Shown here one piece after another: positions 7,310-14,513 of a stretch of 16,013 bases of DNA. How positions within the stretch are numbered: position 1 is the first letter of the stretch; each line of letters opens with the position of its first letter. The notes beneath the pieces were generated by a model. It did no database searches. It saw only the letters and a program-made list of their open reading frames with translations, and was not told the DNA's origin. The position numbers and the translations under genes are program-made. The stretch is from Planctomycetaceae bacterium. GTDB taxonomy: Bacteria > Planctomycetota > Planctomycetia > Planctomycetales > Planctomycetaceae. Location: assembly GCA_020426085.1 (NCBI GenBank), contig JAGQQP010000031.1, positions 1-16,013 on the forward strand, in the 5' to 3' direction.

Positions 7310-9208
7310 ATGCAAAAACGTGAAAAAATATTAGCCGCAGCCTTTGGTGCCGTCATTTTGATCTGGCTGGGAATGCCTCTGATCAACAGTACGTTCATTG
7401 AACCTGTGGAATCGCGTCGGAATCAGTTAAAGGCTTTGAATCAGCAGATCGATCAGCGCGAACAGAAAGAACTGCAACTGCTACGCTCCGCCAAACAACT
7501 GGGCGCCTGGGTGGACAACAGCCTGCCCCCCGACGAACACGATGCACAACGGCTCTATCTGGAATGGCTCAATGATCTGGCGGAACTCTCCGGTTTTTCC
7601 AACCTCAAACTCTCTCCCGGTCGACGAATCCGGGAAGGAAAAACGTATATCGCAATTCAGGCTTCACTGGAAGGTTCTGCCACTTACGCACAGTTATGTC
7701 AGTTTCTGCTCCACTTCTACCAGACCGATCTGCAGCAGAATATCATCAGCCTGGAACTGGACAGCACCGGCACACGTCAGTCTGACCCCCTCGAAGTCAA
7801 ACTGACCGCAGAAGGACTCGCTCTGACAAAAGCCCGGCCGCGCGAACTGCTGTTCCCCCGTGGAAAACTGGCAGCAACTCTGAATTTTGATGCCACGAAA
7901 ATGAAAGTTCAGGACGGACTCGATTTCCCCGGCCAGGCTCCGTTTCGAATCCGCCTGGATCAGGAATACCTCACCGTCGAAAAAATCGAAGGGGACACCT
8001 GGACGGTCAGCCGCGGCGCGAACATGACCGTTCCCGCGCGCTATGAACCGGGGACGCCCCTCGAACTGGCACCGTTAAATCAATTCAGTGAAGGCAGCAC
8101 ACGCCTGCAGCAACCTCTGACACAGGATGCCGAACTGCTCAAGGTGCTCAGTACAACTCAATTTCCCGTTGATCAGACGTTTCTGATTCAAATCGACAAC
8201 GAACTGCTGAACGTCACTAAAAGTGGTCCCACCGAATGGAGAGTCCAGCGTGGCGTGCTGGATACGAAGCCGGCAGCACATGCGAAAGGCGCTACTGTCA
8301 ACCAGGCACCCCAGTATCTACAGGCCTTATACGATTACCGCTTGATTGCTCAGTCCAACCCGTTTGCAAAACCGGTTCCTGATAAAGTCTATCAACTGGA
8401 TTTAAAAGAAATTGGAAAACAGACCGTTGTTCGAGGTAATGTACTGAACCTGACAATTCCGCTGGAAGGCGTCAATCCGGCTCTGGCGAATCCTCAAATC
8501 AGCGTCAAATCGGATCTTCCCGGTCTGGTCGCAGAAGCAGACAAATTAAAGTGGTCACCTGAGAAAGAGCAGAAACCGGGTAATTTTCCGATCACCGTCA
8601 CGGTCGTTCAGGAAGGACAAAAAGTCGAGCGCAGCTTTCAACTCGAATTTATGGAACAGAATACTCCGCCAAAGATTGAAGCGGTTGCTTCCGCTGTTGC
8701 ATATCAGACACAGCCACTCTCTCTCTTCGTCAAAGCAACCGACACAGACCTTCCGGCACAGAGACTGCGATTTGGTCTCGCAACTGGCGCTCCCGAAGGA
8801 GTTCGAATTCATCCTGAGACAGGAGAATTGACCTGGACTCCCTCTGCGTCAACAGATTTAAAAGAGTATCCGATTACGGTAACGGTATCCGACTCTGGAA
8901 TTCCCCCCGTCACCGCTTCGAAGCAGATTAATGTGCAAGTCTCACTGGATGATGCATTTTTTACTTTTTTAACAGGCAGCATCGAAATCGACGGTAAAAA
9001 GATTGCCTGGATCAGAAATCGGGCGACCAACCAGAAACGGGAAGTTCAAGAAGGAGACACACTCGATGTCGCCGACATTCATGGTGTCGTAAAGTCGATT
9101 ACAGACCAGCATCTGATCCTGGAAATCGATGGCAAACCCTGGATGCTCTCTCTCGGAGAAAATTTCAGATCTCTGCGAAACCTGACCTCACTTCCCGTGT
9201 TAAATTAG
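7310..9208 (+). CDS. GspM-like protein fused to Ig-like modules and a GspC/PilP-like C-terminal domain
   Basis: From the ATG at 7310 the product has 632 residues; a TTG at 7295 would add five. A short basic N-terminus leads into one membrane helix (about 7-25), a coiled coil (about 34-65) and a ferredoxin-like region (about 72-172), the layout of GspM/PilO. This part alone is the usual GspM size. Then follow two tandem beta modules (about 186-252 and 265-331) with the pattern 'F.I.iD.E.l.V....W.V.RG...T..A....G', an Ig-like segment (about 360-448), a cadherin/He_PIG-like Ig domain (about 451-545, with ETGELTWTPS), and a final domain at about 550-620: GSIEIDGKKIAWI, VQEGDTL, GVVKSI, LILEIDGKPWMLSLGE. 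That last pattern resembles the GspC homology region and PilP. The position after gspL and before gspD supports a GspM role. Inference: it also serves as GspC, since no gspC is seen here. Confidence 0.75.
   Translation: MQKREKILAAAFGAVILIWLGMPLINSTFIEPVESRRNQLKALNQQIDQREQKELQLLRSAKQLGAWVDNSLPPDEHDAQRLYLEWLNDLAELSGFSNLKLSPGRRIREGKTYIAIQASLEGSATYAQLCQFLLHFYQTDLQQNIISLELDSTGTRQSDPLEVKLTAEGLALTKARPRELLFPRGKLAATLNFDATKMKVQDGLDFPGQAPFRIRLDQEYLTVEKIEGDTWTVSRGANMTVPARYEPGTPLELAPLNQFSEGSTRLQQPLTQDAELLKVLSTTQFPVDQTFLIQIDNELLNVTKSGPTEWRVQRGVLDTKPAAHAKGATVNQAPQYLQALYDYRLIAQSNPFAKPVPDKVYQLDLKEIGKQTVVRGNVLNLTIPLEGVNPALANPQISVKSDLPGLVAEADKLKWSPEKEQKPGNFPITVTVVQEGQKVERSFQLEFMEQNTPPKIEAVASAVAYQTQPLSLFVKATDTDLPAQRLRFGLATGAPEGVRIHPETGELTWTPSASTDLKEYPITVTVSDSGIPPVTASKQINVQVSLDDAFFTFLTGSIEIDGKKIAWIRNRATNQKREVQEGDTLDVADIHGVVKSITDQHLILEIDGKPWMLSLGENFRSLRNLTSLPVLN
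7865..8302 (+). repeat. Tandem duplicated ~67-residue beta module within the GspM-like gene
   Basis: Residues 186-252 and 265-331 of the GspM-like protein (7865-8065 and 8102-8302) align without gaps. Shared positions include L in the first strand, DA, KV, FP, F-I, D-x-E-x-L-x-V-x-K, W-x-V-x-RG, T-x-P-A and a final G. I count roughly 15 identities across the 41 residues from FRIRLDQEYL / FLIQIDNELL onward. The DNA copies have diverged, so this is an old duplication. The pattern 'iridgE.l.Vt.v....wtV.RG..gT.aa.H..Ga.v' resembles small beta modules common in phage structural proteins; this is from memory of the pattern, not a search. Confidence 0.8.
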
Positions 9209-9573
9209 TACCTCTCATTCCCTTTTCAAACAGGTGAAGTCTCAACACTTCTAAATCACCTGTCCCCCAAACCATTTACCCAACCCAGTCTCACACGACC
9301 TGCCTATTTCCACATTCAGTTCGACTCACTCAAGAGTACGAGCAAGCATCAATATGCGCATCTCTTTTTATTTTAATCACTTACAACAAACTAAGATTGT
9401 CAGAAAAGTCCATATTTCTTTTGTTTTCTGCAACCTTTGTTCAACAACAATGTCAAACTTTACCGATATTAACGATTGTAGGGATTCTGTCGGAGTCGAT
9501 CTCACCAGAGATGCGTCCACACATCTTGACTCTCAATCCTGAAATCAAATCCTGATAAACACGGGGTGAAACG
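9209..9573 (+). other. 365-base non-coding gap between the GspM-like gene and gspD
   Basis: The gap is AT-richer than the flanking genes and holds no convincing gene. It contains the 8-bp inverted repeat at 9230-9263 and a short perfect inverted repeat TTGTT-caac-AACAA at 9437-9450. Near-consensus -35 hexamers occur (TTGTCA at 9397, TTGACT at 9526), but neither has a good -10 at the right distance. Its length, against gaps of 0-100 bases elsewhere in the cluster, suggests that gspD begins a separate transcription unit. Confidence 0.6.
9230..9263 (+). terminator. Stem-loop after the GspM-like gene (possible terminator or processing hairpin)
   Basis: ACAGGTGA at 9230-9237 is the exact reverse complement of TCACCTGT at 9256-9263, with an 18-base spacer. 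Inside, GAAGT (9236-9240) can pair with ACTTC over a 6-base loop, so two nested stems are possible. It begins 22 bases after the stop codon. A C-run rather than a T-run follows, so it is not a classical intrinsic terminator. It could stabilise the 3' end, bind a regulator as an operator, or assist Rho-dependent termination. Confidence 0.35.
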
Positions 9574-12500
9574 GTGTTGTCTTACAAACGATTTACCAGA
9601 AATTTATCCAGGCATCTACGATGTCTCCTGGCGGCGCTCGTACTGAGTGGTCCGTCCATTTCTGCACATGCCGAAGGCAAATTTGGTTTCTGGAACCGTC
9701 TTCGCAAACCGGCCGAAACACAAACCAGAGACGCAGGCACTGCAGTCGTTGGTTCGAAGCAACAGGTCGAAGCGATTGAAAAACAGGCTCGGAAATCAAG
9801 CGATGTTGCTGATATCTCCCTGAACCATGTCCAGGCAACCTGGGCACAAGTATTAAAACAGGTCGCAGAACAGAGTGAATTAACCCTGGTCATGGATGTC
9901 GTTCCGAAAGGATTCTTCTCACGAATCGATAAACGACCTCATACCTTGAGTGAAGCATTTCAGATATTAAACCGGGAACTTGAACCCAAGGGATTTCGGT
10001 TGCTGCAAAAAGACAGTTTTCTGATTGTCCTTGATCTGCGGGAAGCAAAAGCCAAATACATTCGTCCCACCATTCAGTCGGCTGACCTGACACCCGAAGG
10101 GAAACAACCTGAAAAAAACAGCATTCGTCAGGTCGAGCATCTGGAGCAGACAGAAAACATTCAACCACCTGTCGCACAGCAGGATGTTCCCGCCAGATTC
10201 GAAAAGAGTGCACGCAAAATTCAGCAGAAAGAAGTAACGCCTCAAGTAGTAACGTTTACGGTCCGTCCTCGGACTCTGAACAGTACGGAAATCCTCCGAC
10301 AATTCTACCATGCCTTTGAGTCGCGGGCTGAATTACAGGGTGAAGGCCCCAACGGATTTCCCGGACTGGTCGTCTTCAAAAGCCAGGAAGCCAGCCTGAT
10401 CGATGAACAGACTCAGGAACCATTGCAAATCATCAATACTCAAATCGATTTTCGCGTCGGTATTGATAAAGAGAATAACGAGTTGATTTTTGAAGCAGCG
10501 CCGGCCAAAGCACAGGCATTGAAAACGACTGCCTTCAGACTGGATCAGGCTGCCAAAGGATTTTCACAATCCATTCAGCTGGTCACCGGATCACCGCAGA
10601 TTGGTCAGGTCGCACAGAAATTACACCAGCAGACGAATGCCGCGACAGCTTCTACAGCAGCACCACAACGCTTGCCCGTCAATACATATTCAGACAACTT
10701 TGTTTCGCCGCGTGATCAGCAGATCAATCAGCTTAGACAGCGCGTAGACCAGATTGCATTTCAGCAAGAGCAACCGGAGGCTGCACAAAATCCACAGCAG
10801 CCGCAACCGGCTGACAAACCAGCTGAAGTTGGGAAACAGCGTTCGCTGCCGGAACTGCTGCAGGATCTGAGTGGTAACGTCAATATCGAATCCGTCCCGG
10901 ATCTGGGTGTCTTGATCCTGCGGGGTAAAGATGAAGATGTCAATGCCTTGATGAAAATCATCAAAGAACTGGAAAAACTCAGTGAAGGCACTCGCCCCGA
11001 TATTCATTTACTGAATTTGCGACACGTGAATTCAACCGCACTTGCTGAGTTACTGAACGGCGTTTATGAAGACCTGGTCAAGTTACGAGCCATCCAGGGA
11101 CAGATCCAGAAAATTAAAATCATTCCCCTGGTGAAACCGAATGCACTGCTGATTCTGGCACCGGATACAGACATGCCATCCATTCTCAAACTGGCAGAAG
11201 AGCTGGACCAACCGGTCAATCCTTCGACTGAGTTTGGGGTCTTCCAGCTCAAGAGTGCCAGTGCCAGCCAGGTCGCGACAACCATTCGCGAGTTCTATAA
11301 CGAGCGTGGCGGACTGGGAACCCGTATTCTTGTGTCTCCCAATATTCGCACCAACTCAATTATCGTACAGGCCCAGCCCCGCGATATGCAGGAAGTTGCT
11401 GCCCTGATTCAAAAGATTGATCTGGATCAGTCTCAGGCAGTCAGCCGTGTAAAAATATTTCCATTAAAGAATGCCATCGCTGCTGATCTGGCAGAAACGC
11501 TGAACGCCACACTGCAAAGCGTTCTGAATCCAGCTGCCGCTCAGACTTCCGGTCTGGGAACCAATATCGGCGGTGCCGGCGGAGAAGCCGCACAGCAGCT
11601 ACAGGAAGCCCGTTCTGTGGTCCTGGAATATCTGTCACAGGAAGGTGCTCAGAGTCGCGTTCTTCGCTCAGGTTTACTGGCAGACATTCGCGTGATTCCG
11701 GATCCTCGTGCAAACACATTGGTGGTCACTGCACCTAAAGACAGCCTGGAGATGATTGGCGCGTTGATCAACCAGTTTGATGCACGCGTTGCATCTGTCG
11801 CTGAACTTAAAGTATTCACACTGAAAAATGCAGATGCCGAATCAATGGTCACTCTGCTGCAGGCGACCTTTTCCTCAGAAAATCAGCAGACCGATCTGGG
11901 AATACAGATTGCCGGCGTGAATGACGCAAACAGTAATCTTATTCCTTTGAAGTTTTCCGTTGATCGTCGCACGAACTCTGTGGTGGCACAGGGGGGCGCT
12001 GATGCCCTGCAGATCGTCGAAGCAATTCTCTTGAAGCTGGATGGTGCCGACAGCCGCAAACGCGAAACGACAGTGATCCAATTGAAGAACACACCGGTTG
12101 CTGATGTTTCGGTGGCCATTAACGAATTTCTCGATACCCAGCGAGCACTCATCGCACAGGACCCGGACCTGATCAGTGGTTTTGAACTCCTGGAACGTGA
12201 AGTTATCGTGGTTCCCGAAGCAATCAACAATAACCTGATCATCAGTGCCACACCCCGTTATTTCGAACAGATCTCCAACCTCGTGAAACAGCTGGATAAG
12301 GAAGCACCTCAGGTGATTATCCAGGCATTGATTGTGGAAGTGGAGCTGGATAACGACGATGAATTCGGAGTGGAACTCGGTCTGCAGGATTCCCTGCTCT
12401 TCAACCGCAGCATCATCGATAATGTATTGACCGTACAACAGACGGTTACCGGAGCGAGCAATGTGACTCAGACCAACCAGACGATCGTTTCTCAGGAAGC

Positions 12501-13509
12501 GACACCAGGCTTCCTGTTTAACAGCATCAATCCTCTGGGAACAAACAATACTCAAAACACCAGCAATACCGCCGGTCAGGCTCTCAGTAACTTTTCACTG
12601 CAAAGAGGAAACAGCGATCTGGGATTTGGCGGTCTGGTTTTGTCCGCCAGTTCCGAATCAGTCAGCATTCTGATCCGTGCCCTGGCTGCCAAGCGAAATG
12701 TGCACGTCTTAAGTCGTCCGCAAATTCGTACAGTGGACAATGTCACGGCCCAGATCCAGGTCGGGCAGATCGTCCCGGTTGTCAATGGAGTTTCGGTGAC
12801 GGCCGTCGGTTCTGCCAACCCGGTGATCCAACAGTCGGAAGCCGGGATTATTTTGACCGTGACTCCCCGCATCAGTCCTGATGGAAACATTGTGATGGAG
12901 ACTCAGGCTGAGAAGAGTGACTTTAACGGCTCGAGCGTTCCCATCTTCACCGATGCTACCACAGGGAACGTGGTGGAATCTCCTATCAAAAATATTACAC
13001 AGGTACAGACAACAGTCAGCGTTCCCAACGGACAGACAGTTGTACTGGGTGGAATGATTACTGAATCAGATACGACGATCGAACGTAAAGTCCCCTGGCT
13101 GGGCGACATCCCCTTGCTGGGAATTCCGTTCCGCTATGATTATACCTCAACACGTCGTAAAGAACTGCTCGTGTTCCTGACTCCGCGTATCATTCGCAAC
13201 GATGCTGACTCTGAATTTATCAAACAGGTTGAATCAGAACGCATTCACCTGCAGGTTGAAAAAGCAGAACAGATGCATGGACCGATCTTCGCAGTACCTC
13301 CGGGAGAACCGGAATTCATTCCCGAAGGAGAAGGCCTGCTGGAACCGATTCCAACTACCGTGATGCCCCAGGAAAATCTGAATCCTGAGGTGATCAATAA
13401 CCAGCAGCCAGGTGGGGTGATTCAACAAATGAGCCATCAGGAACCTGCGAAAAAGCCAAAGAAAAAACCATTGATACAACCGAAATTTCCCTATTGGGGG
13501 CGAGACTGA
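9574..13509 (+). CDS. gspD: Type II secretion secretin GspD, very large with extra periplasmic N domains
   Basis: The GTG at 9574 follows a GGGGTGA ribosome binding site (9563-9569) and opens a 1311-residue protein, about twice the usual GspD length of 650-750. A signal peptide ends near residue 33 (AALVLSGPSISAHA|EG). An N0/STN-like domain lies at about 79-158, then a further N-like region (about 220-330), a Gln/Pro-rich linker (about 340-425), and a series of N1-type modules starting near 426, 476, 554, 626, 745 and 832. These open with phrases such as FGVFQLKSASASQV, VKIFPLKNAIAADL, LKVFTLKNADAESM and TVIQLKNTPVADV. The secretin core begins near 913 (QVIIQALIVEVEL) and holds VHVLSRPQIRTVDN and GQTVVLGGMI, then KVPWLGDIPLLGIPFR and LLVFLTPRIIRN near 1205. 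The last 100 residues are Pro/Glu/Gln-rich and end in a basic tail (KKPKKKP). GspD forms the outer-membrane channel. The N-domain count is my reading of repeated patterns and could be off by one. Confidence 0.95.
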   Translation: MLSYKRFTRNLSRHLRCLLAALVLSGPSISAHAEGKFGFWNRLRKPAETQTRDAGTAVVGSKQQVEAIEKQARKSSDVADISLNHVQATWAQVLKQVAEQSELTLVMDVVPKGFFSRIDKRPHTLSEAFQILNRELEPKGFRLLQKDSFLIVLDLREAKAKYIRPTIQSADLTPEGKQPEKNSIRQVEHLEQTENIQPPVAQQDVPARFEKSARKIQQKEVTPQVVTFTVRPRTLNSTEILRQFYHAFESRAELQGEGPNGFPGLVVFKSQEASLIDEQTQEPLQIINTQIDFRVGIDKENNELIFEAAPAKAQALKTTAFRLDQAAKGFSQSIQLVTGSPQIGQVAQKLHQQTNAATASTAAPQRLPVNTYSDNFVSPRDQQINQLRQRVDQIAFQQEQPEAAQNPQQPQPADKPAEVGKQRSLPELLQDLSGNVNIESVPDLGVLILRGKDEDVNALMKIIKELEKLSEGTRPDIHLLNLRHVNSTALAELLNGVYEDLVKLRAIQGQIQKIKIIPLVKPNALLILAPDTDMPSILKLAEELDQPVNPSTEFGVFQLKSASASQVATTIREFYNERGGLGTRILVSPNIRTNSIIVQAQPRDMQEVAALIQKIDLDQSQAVSRVKIFPLKNAIAADLAETLNATLQSVLNPAAAQTSGLGTNIGGAGGEAAQQLQEARSVVLEYLSQEGAQSRVLRSGLLADIRVIPDPRANTLVVTAPKDSLEMIGALINQFDARVASVAELKVFTLKNADAESMVTLLQATFSSENQQTDLGIQIAGVNDANSNLIPLKFSVDRRTNSVVAQGGADALQIVEAILLKLDGADSRKRETTVIQLKNTPVADVSVAINEFLDTQRALIAQDPDLISGFELLEREVIVVPEAINNNLIISATPRYFEQISNLVKQLDKEAPQVIIQALIVEVELDNDDEFGVELGLQDSLLFNRSIIDNVLTVQQTVTGASNVTQTNQTIVSQEATPGFLFNSINPLGTNNTQNTSNTAGQALSNFSLQRGNSDLGFGGLVLSASSESVSILIRALAAKRNVHVLSRPQIRTVDNVTAQIQVGQIVPVVNGVSVTAVGSANPVIQQSEAGIILTVTPRISPDGNIVMETQAEKSDFNGSSVPIFTDATTGNVVESPIKNITQVQTTVSVPNGQTVVLGGMITESDTTIERKVPWLGDIPLLGIPFRYDYTSTRRKELLVFLTPRIIRNDADSEFIKQVESERIHLQVEKAEQMHGPIFAVPPGEPEFIPEGEGLLEPIPTTVMPQENLNPEVINNQQPGGVIQQMSHQEPAKKPKKKPLIQPKFPYWGRD

Positions 13510-13512
13510 GAG

Positions 13513-14418
13513 ATGAATCACCTGATTGTGCCTGTCAGAATTTTCGTGCTGTTGATGTTATGTGCCTCGACTTCCCTCACAGGATGTACGACTCTGGCGC
13601 TTTCGCACTGGAACTGGAAATCGGACCATAAATATGCGACGGCTAAAAAACCAGCGTTTGAAATCGTAGCGCTCTGGGAAGCGGCCGAAGGCAAAGGCGT
13701 GGATGGTAAACCAACTCGTGGTTTTGCAGGCCAGCTGTTGTTCTTCCAGCACAACAACACGTCCCCGGTCTATGTAAAGGGAGAGGTCTACGTCGACCTC
13801 TATGATGAACAGGGAAATCTGGTAGCTCCCAATAAACCGATTCATCAATACAAGTTTGATTCAGGAGCCTGGCAGGTCCATGCGGTGGAATCAACATTGG
13901 GACCAGCTTATCAGGTGTTTATTCCTTACGTCCGAAAAGGCAGAGACCAGGTGGAATGTGCCCTGCGAGTGAAACTGGTTCAGAAGGATGCCCCTGAAAT
14001 TTACTCACGCATGATATCGGTAAAACTGGATGGAAATACTCCAGAATCAAAAGAGGAACCACTTGTACAAAGCACACAAAAGACCGTCATAGAACAGCCT
14101 GGCTCGCAGGTTGAGGTCGATACCCTGGCGCGTCGTGAAAGTGGCAAGCGACTGGAAATTTCTCCGCAGAATAAACTCAGACAACTGAAACGCGCACTGG
14201 AAGAAAACAGCGAAATCCAGCAGGTCAAAGCAGAGGCCCCGGCCCCAGTAGAAGATGAACGCGATGAGCGCATCCGCCGTCTGGAACAACAGTTGGGTGA
14301 ATTGCTCAACCAGCAGAATCGGGCCACACAGGCAAGTTACCAGACGACCAGCCAGCAGTCTTCTTCCGTGCAACCTGTCCGCTATCAACAGTTTCGATTG
14401 AACGGTGCCGAACAATAA
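13513..14418 (+). CDS. Lipoprotein of unknown function next to the secretin (candidate pilotin or accessory factor)
   Basis: I do not recognise this 301-residue family. The N-terminus is a clear lipoprotein signal: a hydrophobic stretch (IFVLLMLCASTS) and the lipobox LTGC, with the lipidated Cys at 25. The next residue is Thr rather than Asp, which in the proteobacterial sorting rule would favour the outer membrane. Residues about 45-185 form a beta-rich globular part with 'FEIVALWEAAEGKG', 'GFAGQLLFFQHN' and 'YVKGEVYVDLYDEQGN'. Residues about 190-300 are charged and Gln-rich, with a coiled-coil-like stretch near 220-275 (DERIRRLEQQLGELLNQQ). The gene starts 3 bases after the gspD stop, so the two are almost certainly co-transcribed and perhaps translationally coupled. 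By position it could assist secretin targeting, as pilotins do in other systems, but it shows no visible likeness to GspS/AspS or PilF. The role is inference. Confidence 0.8.
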   Translation: MNHLIVPVRIFVLLMLCASTSLTGCTTLALSHWNWKSDHKYATAKKPAFEIVALWEAAEGKGVDGKPTRGFAGQLLFFQHNNTSPVYVKGEVYVDLYDEQGNLVAPNKPIHQYKFDSGAWQVHAVESTLGPAYQVFIPYVRKGRDQVECALRVKLVQKDAPEIYSRMISVKLDGNTPESKEEPLVQSTQKTVIEQPGSQVEVDTLARRESGKRLEISPQNKLRQLKRALEENSEIQQVKAEAPAPVEDERDERIRRLEQQLGELLNQQNRATQASYQTTSQQSSSVQPVRYQQFRLNGAEQ

Positions 14419-14457
14419 CCGGAAATCAGATTATTTTCTTTGCGGGTAAGTGGACGA

Positions 14458-14466
14458 TGTTATAAT
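14458..14466 (+). promoter_or_regulatory. Extended -10 promoter for the BON-domain gene
   Basis: TGTTATAAT at 14458-14466 matches the extended -10 consensus TGnTATAAT exactly. No strong -35 is found, which extended -10 promoters tolerate. It lies in the 95-base gap after the lipoprotein gene. Transcription would begin near 14473, leaving a leader of about 40 bases before the ATG at 14514. This argues against the TTG at 14466 as the start codon. Confidence 0.55.
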
Positions 14467-14513
14467 TGAGGGGAATAAGATTGCCCCAAATTCATCTCAT
14501 ATCGGATAAAATT

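Noticed and set aside
191..9208. Type IV pilus cluster rather than T2SS
   Set aside because: Although GspF, the actin-like protein and the PilO-like part are shared with pili, the presence of GspH-I-J-K, with the Val at position 5 of GspK, and the GspG C-terminal calcium loop pattern mark it as T2SS.
9354..9542. A 62-codon open frame in the gap before gspD
   Set aside because: It has no ribosome binding site, an unremarkable Cys/Asn-rich product with no recognisable domain, and lies in AT-rich non-coding sequence. It is more likely chance.
9526..9554. TTGACT as the -35 of a gspD promoter
   Set aside because: No hexamer resembling TATAAT is found 16-18 bases downstream; the better GATAAA lies too far away.
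11875..12555. A 226-codon open frame antisense to gspD
   Set aside because: It runs opposite a strongly conserved part of the secretin. The product is His/Asp/Gln-rich without a domain, as expected from a codon-position shadow.
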